Assembly: GCA_032586195.1 (NCBI GenBank)
Contig: JAWHQP010000001.1
Coordinates: 124,001 to 188,000 of the forward strand
Source: JAWHQP01 sp032586195
GTDB taxonomy: Bacteria; Pseudomonadota; Gammaproteobacteria; Enterobacterales; Pasteurellaceae
Direction of reading: 5' to 3'
DNA: 64,000 nt
Shown here: one piece after another, positions 7,855 to 16,903 of the stretch
Layout: every line of letters starts with the position of its first letter
How positions within the stretch are numbered: position 1 is the first letter of the stretch
Notes under the pieces: model-generated
The model's database searches: none
Seen by the model: the letters and a program-made list of their open reading frames with translations, nothing else
Told to the model about the DNA's origin: nothing
Made by a program: the position numbers and the translations under genes

Positions 7855-10644
7855 ATGACCCAAATTGCAGAAAATCCCTTGGTACTGGTTGACGGTTCCT
7901 CTTATTTATATCGTGCTTTTCATGCTTTTCCGCCGCTGACCAACTCGCGGGGCGAGCCGACGGGAGCGATGTACGGCGTGCTGAATATGCTGAAAAGCCT
8001 GATTTCGCAGGTGCGTCCGAGCCATATCGCGGTGGTGTTTGACGCTAAGGGAAAAACCTTTCGTGATGAAATGTTTGAGCAATATAAATCCCATCGTCCG
8101 CCGATGCCCGATGATTTACGCAAACAGATTCAACCCTTGCACGATATGATTCAGGCCTTGGGTATTCCGCTGTTAGTGGTGGAAGGCGTGGAAGCCGATG
8201 ATGTGATCGGCACACTCGCCGTGCAGGCGGCCGAACAGGGCGGCAATGTGCTGATCAGTACGGGTGATAAGGACATGGCGCAGTTGGTGAACGACAGGAT
8301 TATGCTCATCAATACCATGAACAACACCTTGCTGGATCGCGAGGGCGTCATTGCTAAATACGGTATTCCGCCTGAACTGATTATTGATTATTTGGCGTTG
8401 ATGGGCGATAGCTCCGATAACATCCCGGGCGTGGCGGGCGTGGGCGAGAAGACCGCTCTGGGCTTGCTGCAAGGGATCGGCAGCATGGCGGAGATTTATG
8501 CTAATTTGGATAAGGTGGCGGAGCTGCCGATTCGCGGCGCAAAGAAACTGGGTGAAAAACTGGCGGCCGCCAAAGCGGACGCGGATTTATCCTACGTCCT
8601 CGCCACCATAAAAACAGACGTTGCCTTATCGGTTAAGCCCGATGAATTAACCATTGGCCGGGCAGATAACGATGCGCTGGTAGAACTTTTCAGACGCTAT
8701 GAGTTCAAGCGCTGGCTGAACGAGGCAATGACGAGCGGAAGCAAAATCAGCAAATCACAAGGAGCAGCGGCGAAGATTAATCCTTATCAAACCACACCGG
8801 CGGCGACGGAAAGCGAGGCTATTACACCGATCACCATTGATCGCAGCCGTTATGAATGTATTTTAACCGAAGCGGATTTAATCCGTTGGGTGGAAAAATT
8901 GCAGTCCGCCGCCTTAATTGCGGTGGATACGGAAACCGACAGCCTCGATTATATGTCCGCCCGTTTGGTGGGGATTTCCTTTGCCTTGGAAAACGGCGAA
9001 GCGGCTTATTTGCCGCTGGGGCATGATTATATCGGCGTGCCCAAAATGGTGGATTTCAGCACCGCACTTGCCTTGCTTAAGCCCGTACTTGAAAGTCCGG
9101 CCATTAAGAAAATCGGACAGAATTTCAAATATGACCTGACGATTTTTGCCCGTAACGGCATTGAAGTGCAAGGTGTAGCGTTCGATACCATGCTGGAATC
9201 CTATGTGCAGAACAGTACTGGGCGGCACAACATGGACGAACTGGCAAAACGCTATCTCGGCCATCAAACCATCGCTTTTGAAGACATTGCCGGCAAGGGC
9301 AAAGGGAAGCTCACCTTTAATCAAATCGGTATCGAACAGGCGGCGGAATATGCCGCCGAAGACGCGGATGTCACCATGAAGCTGCATCAGGTTTTATGGT
9401 GGAGATTATCCCGCCAGCCCGATTTGACCGCATTATTTCAACAGATGGAAATGCCGCTGGTGCCTGTGCTGTCACGGATGGAGCGTCATGGCGTACTGAT
9501 TGATTGTGATGCCTTATTTATGCAGTCCAACGAAATCAGCCAACGTTTAACCGAATTGGAGGCGGCGGCCCATAAATTAGCCGGTAGAGCGTTTAATTTA
9601 GCCTCAACCAAACAGTTACAGGAGATTTTATTCGATCAATTGGGTCTGCCTGTGCTGCAGAAAACGCCGAAAGGGGCGCCGTCCACCAGTGAAGAAGTGC
9701 TGGAGGAACTTGCTTACTCCCACGCATTGCCGAAACTATTGGTGGAACACCGCGGCTTGAGCAAACTGAAATCCACCTACACTGATAAGCTGCCGTCCAT
9801 GGTGAATCGTCACACCGGACGGGTGCATACGTCATATCATCAGGCGGTGACGGCAACAGGGCGATTGTCTTCCAGCGATCCGAATTTACAGAACATTCCG
9901 ATTCGTAATGAGGAGGGGCGCCGTATCCGTCAGGCATTTGTGGCGCGCGAAGGGTTTAAAATTATTGCGGCGGACTATTCCCAAATCGAACTCCGCATTA
10001 TGGCGCATTTGTCGCAGGATCGTGGTCTGATTACCGCCTTCAGCGAGGGTAAGGATATTCACCGTTCCACCGCGTCGGAAATTTTCGGTTTGCCGTTGCA
10101 AGAGGTGACCGCCGAACAACGCCGCAGTGCAAAAGCCATTAACTTCGGTCTGATCTACGGCATGTCCGCTTTCGGTTTGTCCCGCCAACTGGGCATTCCG
10201 CGTGTCGAAGCGCAAAAATATATGGATCTTTATTTTCAACGCTATCCGGGCGTACAGACCTTTATGAGCGATATTCGCGAAAAGGCTAAGGCGCAAGGTT
10301 ATGTGGAAACCTTGTTCCACCGCCGTCTGTATCTGCCGGATATCCGCTCGGCAAACGCCATGCGGCGTAAAGCGGCGGAACGGGTCGCCATTAATGCGCC
10401 GATGCAAGGCAGCGCGGCGGATATTATCAAACGTGCCATGATCGAGATTGACCGCGCCATTTTGAATGATCCCGATATTGTGATGATTATGCAGGTGCAC
10501 GATGAGCTGGTGTTTGAAGTGCGGTCGGAAAAAGTCGAGTTTTACCGTCCGATAATCAAAGATCTGATGGAACAGGCCGCTCGCTTAACCGTGCCGTTGA
10601 TTGTGGATGTCGGCGTAGGCAATAACTGGGACGAGGCGCATTAA
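7855..10644 (+). CDS. polA: DNA polymerase I
   Basis: Pol I fills gaps, removes RNA primers and acts in excision repair. The start chosen is the ATG at 7855 (MTQIAENPLVLVDGSSYLYR), which gives 929 residues, the family length; the open frame extends 17 codons further up without family similarity. The 5'-nuclease domain covers about residues 1-290 (VFDAKGKTFRDE, VEADDVIG). The 3'-5' proofreading domain is complete: VDTETDSLD, FDTMLESYV and AAEDADVT supply its acidic residues. The polymerase domain has motif A (DYSQIELRIMAH), motif B (RRSAKAINFGLIYG) and motif C (QVHDELVFEV). USS cores lie in the coding sequence at 9061 and 10517. Confidence 0.98.
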   Translation: MTQIAENPLVLVDGSSYLYRAFHAFPPLTNSRGEPTGAMYGVLNMLKSLISQVRPSHIAVVFDAKGKTFRDEMFEQYKSHRPPMPDDLRKQIQPLHDMIQALGIPLLVVEGVEADDVIGTLAVQAAEQGGNVLISTGDKDMAQLVNDRIMLINTMNNTLLDREGVIAKYGIPPELIIDYLALMGDSSDNIPGVAGVGEKTALGLLQGIGSMAEIYANLDKVAELPIRGAKKLGEKLAAAKADADLSYVLATIKTDVALSVKPDELTIGRADNDALVELFRRYEFKRWLNEAMTSGSKISKSQGAAAKINPYQTTPAATESEAITPITIDRSRYECILTEADLIRWVEKLQSAALIAVDTETDSLDYMSARLVGISFALENGEAAYLPLGHDYIGVPKMVDFSTALALLKPVLESPAIKKIGQNFKYDLTIFARNGIEVQGVAFDTMLESYVQNSTGRHNMDELAKRYLGHQTIAFEDIAGKGKGKLTFNQIGIEQAAEYAAEDADVTMKLHQVLWWRLSRQPDLTALFQQMEMPLVPVLSRMERHGVLIDCDALFMQSNEISQRLTELEAAAHKLAGRAFNLASTKQLQEILFDQLGLPVLQKTPKGAPSTSEEVLEELAYSHALPKLLVEHRGLSKLKSTYTDKLPSMVNRHTGRVHTSYHQAVTATGRLSSSDPNLQNIPIRNEEGRRIRQAFVAREGFKIIAADYSQIELRIMAHLSQDRGLITAFSEGKDIHRSTASEIFGLPLQEVTAEQRRSAKAINFGLIYGMSAFGLSRQLGIPRVEAQKYMDLYFQRYPGVQTFMSDIREKAKAQGYVETLFHRRLYLPDIRSANAMRRKAAERVAINAPMQGSAADIIKRAMIEIDRAILNDPDIVMIMQVHDELVFEVRSEKVEFYRPIIKDLMEQAARLTVPLIVDVGVGNNWDEAH

Positions 10645-10653
10645 TTCCGCGCC

Positions 10654-10713
10654 AAAGTGCGGTGTCGAAAACGTGAGTTTTTCATCACCGCACTTTATTA
10701 AGCAAAGTGCGGT
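10654..10713 (+). repeat. Three uptake signals forming alternative hairpins after polA
   Basis: Cores lie at 10654-10663 (+), 10687-10696 (-) and 10704-10713 (+). The middle copy can pair with either neighbour to give an 11-bp or 10-bp stem, so the cluster may end transcription of polA and of the converging transporter gene. The first copy has the long-form tail with GAGTTTTT. Confidence 0.9.
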
Positions 10714-10744
10714 CGGCGGTTGAAACATTTCAATTTTTAACCAT

Positions 10745-12094
10745 TCATAATGAATTAAAGAAAATCACCAGAATGATGACGGGGATAACATAGCGTACAT
10801 AATTAAACCAGAATGCGGTGAACCCCGGCGATGCGTTAAGTTCGGTCTTTGCTTCCTCTTTCAGCACAAAGCCGACGAAGATTGTGCAGCCAAGGGCGGT
10901 GAGAATAAACAAAATATTGCCGCTGATGTAGTCAAAGGCGTTGAAAATGCTCATTCCCATTATGCTGATATTTTTCCAGACGGAATCGCCCAGAATAGAC
11001 GGAATGTTGCCGATGATAAAGATGACGCTCAGCGTTAAAGCGATGGCCGTTTTACGTGTCATTCTGGTTTTTTCCTGCAATACCGTGATAATGACTTCGT
11101 AAATGGTTAACGAAGTGGTGAGCGCCGCGATAATCAGTAACGTAAAAAAGACGATTGCAAAGAACGTGCCGCCCCACATATATGAAAATACGATAGGCAG
11201 ACTTTGGAAAACGAGAGTAGGGCCCGAATCGGGCGGAATGTTGAAACTGAATAGCGACGGAAAGATCATGAAACCGGCCAATACGGCAATCAGCGTATTC
11301 ATGATACCCGTAATGACAGCGGTTTTAACCAGGTTTTCATTCTTATCCAAGTAGCTGGAAAGGGTGATTAAGACACCGAAACCAAGGCTTAAAGCGAAAA
11401 ATACCTGTCCTAACACGAAGACAAACAGCTTGGGCGTGATTTTGGAAAAATCGGGCATCAGATAGAATTTGATCCCTTCAAGCGAGCCGGGAAGCGTGAT
11501 ATTACGGACAATCATAATAATTAAGGCGATGAACAGAATCGGCATAAGATATTTTACCGAACGCTCAATGCCGTCCACGATGCCCCGTGCCAGAATGATG
11601 TAATTAATCAGTACGAATAACGCCGTGTAGATGGTTACGGTGAGAGGATTGTTGGCAATATTGTCGTTGAAAAAGGCGGATGTGACTTCCACGGTGACAG
11701 GCGAGGATAAATCTAACGAACCCGAAAACAGATTGCCGATATAGGTGAGCACCCAACCGCCCAACACCATGTAATAGGCTAAAATACCGAAGGCGCCCAG
11801 CAATCCCATGTAGCCTAAAATTTTCCACGCGGAAGCGATTTTTTTGCCGCCGCCGCTGCCGAAAGCGTCAATGCTGTTAACCTGCATTCTCCGGCCGATA
11901 ACATTTTCCACCAAAATCATCGGAATGCCGATCATTAGCATTGCGATACAAAATAAAAATACATAGGCACCGCCGCCATTTTCTCCCACCAGATAAGGGA
12001 AACGCCAGGTCGCCCCAAAACCGACGGTTGCGCCTGCAACGGTCATGACATATGTCAGCCTGTTCGACCATGATTGTCTTTTCTGTTTCGCCAT
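10745..12094 (-). CDS. Sodium-dependent transporter, NSS/SNF family
   Basis: This 449-residue polytopic membrane protein has about eleven hydrophobic segments. The first carries the family sodium/substrate signature, GATVGFGATWRFPYLVGENG, near residues 21-40. NSS carriers import amino acids or related amines with sodium. The specificity cannot be read from sequence, but it lies 83 bases downstream of ald on the same strand, which suggests alanine or another small neutral amino acid. A good ribosome binding site (AGGAGC) precedes the ATG. I looked for a small MetS-type partner gene nearby and found none. Confidence 0.88.
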   Translation of the reverse strand: MAKQKRQSWSNRLTYVMTVAGATVGFGATWRFPYLVGENGGGAYVFLFCIAMLMIGIPMILVENVIGRRMQVNSIDAFGSGGGKKIASAWKILGYMGLLGAFGILAYYMVLGGWVLTYIGNLFSGSLDLSSPVTVEVTSAFFNDNIANNPLTVTIYTALFVLINYIILARGIVDGIERSVKYLMPILFIALIIMIVRNITLPGSLEGIKFYLMPDFSKITPKLFVFVLGQVFFALSLGFGVLITLSSYLDKNENLVKTAVITGIMNTLIAVLAGFMIFPSLFSFNIPPDSGPTLVFQSLPIVFSYMWGGTFFAIVFFTLLIIAALTTSLTIYEVIITVLQEKTRMTRKTAIALTLSVIFIIGNIPSILGDSVWKNISIMGMSIFNAFDYISGNILFILTALGCTIFVGFVLKEEAKTELNASPGFTAFWFNYVRYVIPVIILVIFFNSL

Positions 12095-12177
12095 AGAATG
12101 CTCCTTACTTAATTCAGAGAAGTAACATAAGGCAAGAGTGTTCCTTGCCTTATTGGTGTTTTCCGTGCCGAAGCTTA

Positions 12178-13293
12178 TTATTGCGCTCTTAGTGCCTCCT
12201 CGGCGGGCAGATAATCAATGCCGAAGGCGTCGCTTACGCCCTTAAAGGTACAGTGTCCGTTGTAGGTGTTTAGCCCTTGTAATAAGGCGGGATTGTTCAG
12301 GCAGGCTTCTTTTACACCGAACCGTGCTAGATCTAGACCATAATTCAATGTGGAATCCGTTAAGCCCAGCGTAGAGGTACGGGCGACACAGCCGGGCATA
12401 TTGGCAACGCAATAATGAATTACGCCGTCAATCTCGTAAATCGGATCATTATGGGTGGTAGGGTGTGATGTTTCAAAACAGCCTCCTTGGTCAATGGCAA
12501 CATCAACAATCACGGAGCCCGGTTTCAGTAATTTGAGATCTTCTTTGCGTAATAAGCGCGGTGCTTTCGCTCCCGGAATTAACACGGCACCGATCACCAC
12601 ATCGGCGGTCGGCAACAGGGACAAAATGTTGCCTCTTGTGCTGATGAGGGTTTTAATCCGCATATGAAAAATTTGATCGATATAAGCCAAACGCTGAGCG
12701 TTAATGTCTAAAATCGTGACATCGGCACCGATCCCCATAGCGATTTGCGCCGCATTCAACCCTACAACGCCGGCACCTAGAATCACTATCTTTGCTTTAG
12801 GCGTACCGGCCGTACCGCTCAGCAGTATGCCGCTGCCGCCAAAGGTTTTCTGGCTATATTTCGCCGCTTCCAATGTTGCTAGTCGCCCCGCGATTTGACT
12901 CATTGGCGCAAGACAAGGCAAACCCGCCGGCGTTTTGATTGTTTCGTATGCGATGGATTGGATTTTTTTGTTGAGTAATAAATCGGTTAAAGGTTTATCC
13001 GCGGCGAGATGAAGATAGGTGTACAGAATTTGATTTTCTCGAAAATAATCGTATTCGGCCTTGATGGGTTCCTTTACTTTAATGATCATATCCGATTTGG
13101 CGAAAAGCGTGGTTTTATCGCTAACAATAGCCCCCGCCTTTTGATAATCTTCATCACTGAAGCCAATCCCCGCGCCTGCTTGACATTCAATATAAACCGT
13201 ATGTCCGGCTTCTACATAAGATTGCACATTTGAAGGGGTTAGACCAACACGATATTCTTGTGTTTTGATTTCTCTTGGACAACCGATAATCAT
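12178..13293 (-). CDS. ald: Alanine dehydrogenase
   Basis: Ald converts L-alanine and NAD to pyruvate, ammonia and NADH in the cytoplasm. The 371-residue length is typical. Conserved features are the N-terminal IGCPREIKTQEYRVGLTP, the substrate-binding region IIKVKEP and LYTYLHLA, the Rossmann motif ILGAGVVGLNAA and the DVAIDQGG segment. AGGAG precedes the ATG at the right distance. The downstream neighbour is an amino acid transporter, so the pair may form an alanine uptake and use operon. A perfect CRP half-site pair lies about 95 bases upstream, pointing to control by carbon source. Confidence 0.96.
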   Translation of the reverse strand: MIIGCPREIKTQEYRVGLTPSNVQSYVEAGHTVYIECQAGAGIGFSDEDYQKAGAIVSDKTTLFAKSDMIIKVKEPIKAEYDYFRENQILYTYLHLAADKPLTDLLLNKKIQSIAYETIKTPAGLPCLAPMSQIAGRLATLEAAKYSQKTFGGSGILLSGTAGTPKAKIVILGAGVVGLNAAQIAMGIGADVTILDINAQRLAYIDQIFHMRIKTLISTRGNILSLLPTADVVIGAVLIPGAKAPRLLRKEDLKLLKPGSVIVDVAIDQGGCFETSHPTTHNDPIYEIDGVIHYCVANMPGCVARTSTLGLTDSTLNYGLDLARFGVKEACLNNPALLQGLNTYNGHCTFKGVSDAFGIDYLPAEEALRAQ

Positions 13294-13628
13294 AATACGC
13301 TCCTATTTTTTGCAGATGATGGATAACAGAAAATATCTGTTTGTCGGAACGCAATATAATATGTTAGGAAAAGAAAATATGTGACTGGTTTCACATAATT
13401 GAAACATTTATACAACAATTCTTAGTTTTTATTGAGCCGGAAAAAGTGCGGTGCTGATTTGGCGAGTTTTGTGTCCTTCTCCCGTCTTGCAGTTTTCTGT
13501 TTATAACGGTCTTCGGAACAAGAGCTAGTGCAAGGAATTTATTCAAAACTCAAAAAACAGCACCGCACTTTGTCTGCCGGCGGCTAAAGCGCGGTGTTGA
13601 GAAATGGAGTTTTTATCCCGGCGGGCGT
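13294..13628. other. Intergenic region between ald and glmS with three uptake signals
   Basis: These 335 bases hold the ald promoter at the left. At the right are USS cores at 13443-13452 (+), 13562-13571 (-) and a one-mismatch copy AAAGCGCGGT at 13586-13595 (+), each with a GAGTTTT-type tail. The pair at 13562-13595 can fold into a hairpin just after the glmS stop and may serve as its terminator. I see no gene. Confidence 0.75.
13353..13397 (-). promoter_or_regulatory. CRP site and likely promoter of ald
   Basis: TGTGA-N6-TCACA occurs without mismatch at 13380-13395 with AT-rich flanks. On the minus strand a TATATT -10 candidate lies at 13358-13353. A start near 13346 would put the CRP site at about -41.5, the class II activator position. 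No other minus-strand gene lies between it and ald. Confidence 0.75.
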
Positions 13629-15464
13629 TTACTCTACGGTGACCGCTTTCGCAAGGTTGCGCGGCTGGTCAACATCGGTGCCTTTGATCAGGGCAATGTG
13701 ATATGACAGCAATTGCAGCGGCACGGTATAGAAAATCGGCGCGGTGATTTCATCAACGTGCGGTAACACGATGGTTTTGAAACCGTCGGTGTCGGTGAAG
13801 CCGGCATCTTTGTCGGCGAACACGTATAACTGACCGCCGCGGGCGCGCACTTCTTCAATGTTGGATTTCACTTTTTCCAGTAAATCGTTTTCCGGCGCCA
13901 CAACCACTACGGGCATTTCGCTGTCGATTAACGCCAACGGGCCGTGTTTCAACTCACCTGCGGCATAGGCTTCGGCGTGGATATAAGAAATTTCTTTCAA
14001 TTTCAGCGCGGATTCCATGGCGATAGGATAAAATTCCCCGCGACCTAAAAATAGGGTGTGATGTTTTTCCGCGAAATCTTCCGATAATTTTTCAATGTCT
14101 TTATCCGATACCAAGGCGCTTTCGATTTGTGCCGGTAAGCGTTGCAGAGCCTGTACGATATGGTGTTCCTGTTCTTCGCTCAGCGTGCCTTTTAAGCGGC
14201 CGATAGCGACATTCAGTAATAACAGACAGGTTAACTGAGTGGTGAAAGCCTTGGTTGACGCCACACCGATTTCAATGCCCGCTTTGGTGAGGAAAGCGAA
14301 ATCGGATTCACGCACGAGAGAAGAACTGGCGACGTTACAAATGGTCATGGCCGACATATAGCCCGATTCTTTGGCTAAGCGTAAGGCCGCCAAGGTATCT
14401 GCGGTTTCACCCGATTGCGATAGGGTGATCAGCAGGCTGTTCGGACGGGTAACGAATTTGCGGTAGCGGAATTCGGAGGCGATTTCCACATCGCAGCTCA
14501 CGCCGGCAATGGCTTCAAACCAGTAACGGGCGACCATTCCCGCGTTATATGAGGTGCCGCAAGCGACAATTTGAATATGTTCTGTTTTTTTCAGAATGTC
14601 CGCCGCGTTTGCGCCGATAGCATCAATATTTACTTTTCCATCTTTGATACGGCCGTCCAAGGTGTTCATAATGGCCACCGGCTGTTCGAAGATTTCTTTT
14701 TGCATATAGTGCCGGTATGGGCCTTTATCGGCGGCATCCTGTTCAAAGTTGCCTTCATGAATTTCACGTTCCGCTTTTTTGCCGTCGCCGGCGTAAATAT
14801 TTACACTGGTGCGGGTAATTTCAGCTACATCACCTTCTTCAAGATAGGTGAAACGATGGGTGACGCTTAATAAAGCGAGCGGATCTGATGCAATGAAATT
14901 TTCGCCGATACCATAACCGATGACCAATGGGCTGCCAGAACGGGCTACCACTAAATGTTCCGGTTCATCCTGATTCATGATTACGGTGCCGTAGGCACCG
15001 CGCAGCTGTACGACGGTTTTTTGTACGGCTTCCAGTAGGGACTTGGCGGAACGGAGTTCCCAATTTACCAGGTGCGCGATAACTTCGGTGTCTGTTTGTG
15101 ATTGGAACACATAGCCGCGCTGTTGCAGTATTTCCTTGAGCTCTTCGTAGTTTTCGATGATACCGTTGTGTACCACCGCGATTTTACCGGAACGGTGCGG
15201 ATGTGCGTTGGTTTCCGACGGTTCGCCGTGGGTCGCCCAGCGTGTATGGGCAATCCCTGTGCCGCCGATTAACGGATGGACGGCGATAGCGTCATCCAGC
15301 GCCTTTACTTTGCCTACCCGGCGCACAATTTGCATATTATGATCTGCTGCGTTTAAGACAGCCACACCGGCCGAATCGTATCCGCGATACTCTAAACGAT
15401 GTAAACCTTCGATTAAAATTGCTGCTACGTCACGTTGTGCTACCGCACCGACAATACCACACAT
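13629..15464 (-). CDS. glmS: Glutamine-fructose-6-phosphate aminotransferase
   Basis: GlmS makes glucosamine-6-phosphate from fructose-6-phosphate and glutamine, the first step to UDP-GlcNAc for peptidoglycan and lipopolysaccharide. It has 611 residues, as expected. The N-terminal glutaminase domain starts MCGIVGAVAQRD with catalytic Cys2 and continues with HTRWATHGEPSETNAHP. Two SIS sugar-isomerase domains follow, with VACGTSYNAGM, SQSGETADTLAALR and the C-terminal DVDQPRNLAKAVTVE. An AAGGAAA ribosome binding site precedes the start. A DeoR-type regulator gene lies 36 bases upstream on the same strand and is probably cotranscribed. Confidence 0.98.
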   Translation of the reverse strand: MCGIVGAVAQRDVAAILIEGLHRLEYRGYDSAGVAVLNAADHNMQIVRRVGKVKALDDAIAVHPLIGGTGIAHTRWATHGEPSETNAHPHRSGKIAVVHNGIIENYEELKEILQQRGYVFQSQTDTEVIAHLVNWELRSAKSLLEAVQKTVVQLRGAYGTVIMNQDEPEHLVVARSGSPLVIGYGIGENFIASDPLALLSVTHRFTYLEEGDVAEITRTSVNIYAGDGKKAEREIHEGNFEQDAADKGPYRHYMQKEIFEQPVAIMNTLDGRIKDGKVNIDAIGANAADILKKTEHIQIVACGTSYNAGMVARYWFEAIAGVSCDVEIASEFRYRKFVTRPNSLLITLSQSGETADTLAALRLAKESGYMSAMTICNVASSSLVRESDFAFLTKAGIEIGVASTKAFTTQLTCLLLLNVAIGRLKGTLSEEQEHHIVQALQRLPAQIESALVSDKDIEKLSEDFAEKHHTLFLGRGEFYPIAMESALKLKEISYIHAEAYAAGELKHGPLALIDSEMPVVVVAPENDLLEKVKSNIEEVRARGGQLYVFADKDAGFTDTDGFKTIVLPHVDEITAPIFYTVPLQLLSYHIALIKGTDVDQPRNLAKAVTVE

Positions 15465-15500
15465 AATTTTTCCTTTTTTCTTAGTAAGTTACTTTTTTAG

Positions 15501-16277
15501 CTAGATTGCACAAATGACTTCCACATTGTGAGATTCAATCATTTGTTTAATTTCAGGTGTGAGCAGGTTATCCGTGATTAACACATCAATTTGCTCCCAC
15601 ATTAGTTCTAAATTCGGCATTCTACGACCGATTTTTTGTGATTCGACCAGCACAATCACTTCACGGGATACTTCCGCCATAACACGGCTTAAACCTACCA
15701 GTTCATTGAAAGTGGTCGTGCCTCGCTCTAAATCAATACCGTCGGCGCCGATAAAAAGCTGGTCAAAATCATAGGATCGCAATACCTGTTCCGCCACTTG
15801 TCCCTGAAAAGACTCGGAACGGGTATCCCACGTACCGCCGGTCATCAGTAAGGTCGGTTCGTTTTCCAGCAGGCGCAGTTCCGTTGCGACCGAAAGGGAA
15901 TTGGTCATCACAACCAGCCCTTGTTTCTTATTTAATTGTTTAATTAATGCTGTTGTTGTGCTGCCGCTATCTACGATAATACGGTTATGATCCCGGATTC
16001 GTTCCGCCGCCGCTTTTGCTATAGACATCTTTCGTTGCGAAAGGTTCTCATCCTGTGATTCTTCAATCAGATCTTGCGGCATCAATACGGCTCCTCCATA
16101 ACGACGAAGCAGAAAACCGTTTTCTTCCAGTGCAGTAAGATCCTTGCGGATAGTGACTTCAGAAGTATCAAACAGCTGTACTAACTGGTCCACAGTTATT
16201 TCGCCTTCCTCTTGCAGAATTTGCATAATGGTGTGGCGGCGTTGCTGAGCATTACGATTTTTTAAATTTCGTTTCAT
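15501..16277 (-). CDS. DeoR-family transcriptional regulator next to glmS
   Basis: The start is placed at the ATG at 16277 (MKRNLKNRNAQQRR), preceded by AGAGGT, giving 258 residues; the open frame runs 42 codons further up through the preceding terminator and is not coding there. An N-terminal winged helix-turn-helix (RRHTIMQILQEEGEITVDQL, then TSEVTIRKDLTALEE) is followed by a DeoR-C sugar-phosphate sensor domain (IVDSGSTTTALI, FIGADGIDLERGTTTF). The position directly before glmS resembles the glmR-glmS arrangement of Pseudomonas, so it may control amino sugar synthesis. That role is inference from context. It could also be a GlpR/AgaR-like regulator. Confidence 0.88.
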   Translation of the reverse strand: MKRNLKNRNAQQRRHTIMQILQEEGEITVDQLVQLFDTSEVTIRKDLTALEENGFLLRRYGGAVLMPQDLIEESQDENLSQRKMSIAKAAAERIRDHNRIIVDSGSTTTALIKQLNKKQGLVVMTNSLSVATELRLLENEPTLLMTGGTWDTRSESFQGQVAEQVLRSYDFDQLFIGADGIDLERGTTTFNELVGLSRVMAEVSREVIVLVESQKIGRRMPNLELMWEQIDVLITDNLLTPEIKQMIESHNVEVICAI

Positions 16278-16382
16278 TAGCAAAACCTCTGAAAGTAGCT
16301 TGTTTAAGTTTCGAATCGGAATTTTATAGAAAGGAAAATGGAATGTAAACCTATATTTATAATCGCGGACGGGGAGTGGAGA

Positions 16383-16417
16383 TATAAAAAAACCCCGCCG
16401 CATGATTGGGCAGGGTT
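16383..16417 (-). terminator. Terminator of hup
   Basis: Arms 16391-16399 and 16409-16417 pair over 9 bp with one G-U, followed on the minus strand by seven T residues. It lies about 20 bases after the hup stop and separates hup from the DeoR-glmS unit. Confidence 0.88.
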
Positions 16418-16438
16418 CACAAATACGGGGTTAAAAAA

Positions 16439-16714
16439 TTAACCATTCACTGCATCTTTCAATGCCTTACCGGATACAAACGCCGGCACTTTTGACGCCG
16501 CAATTTGAATTTCGGCACCAGTTTGCGGGTTACGACCTGTGCGAGCTTTACGTTCGCTTACTTTGAATGTACCAAAGCCGATTAATTGTACTGAGTCGCC
16601 AGCTTTTAAGCTTGCAGTGATGGCATCTAAAGTGGCTTCTAGAGCTGCTTTAGCTTGTTTTTTATTTAATTCTGCTGCACTAGCAATCGCATCAATTAAA
16701 TCCGTTTTATTCAT
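16439..16714 (-). CDS. hupA: DNA-binding protein HU
   Basis: This 91-residue nucleoid protein bends DNA as a dimer. It has the HU start MNKTDLIDAIASAAELNKKQ, the core LIGFGTFKVSERKAR and the DNA-embracing arm GRNPQTGAEIQI. It follows yjaG as in E. coli (yjaG-hupA), which supports the HU-alpha name. The 189 bases between them hold only promoter-like AT-rich DNA. Confidence 0.96.
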   Translation of the reverse strand: MNKTDLIDAIASAAELNKKQAKAALEATLDAITASLKAGDSVQLIGFGTFKVSERKARTGRNPQTGAEIQIAASKVPAFVSGKALKDAVNG

Positions 16715-16903
16715 AAGTTAGTACCTTTTAATTTTATTGAACTTTTACGTTTTCGGATAAAGAAAAGGCCCATAAATAATATAAACCTTTCTTATTTTAT
16801 TTACCGACACTATTCATAACTGTAAATAACAGCCAGTTAAAGCTTAATCCAACTTAGCCAGAAAGCAAAGTGTTATCTTCTATTTTTGCTACAAAAATCA
16901 CAT

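Noticed and set aside
9886..10500. Long open frame on the minus strand opposite polA.
   Set aside because: It is a shadow of the polA reading frame, with no family similarity and no ribosome binding site. The same holds for the many antisense frames under tamB, ppx and glmS.
16715..16903. Small RNA gene between hup and yjaG.
   Set aside because: Only AT-rich promoter-like DNA is visible; no T-run hairpin supports a transcript end.
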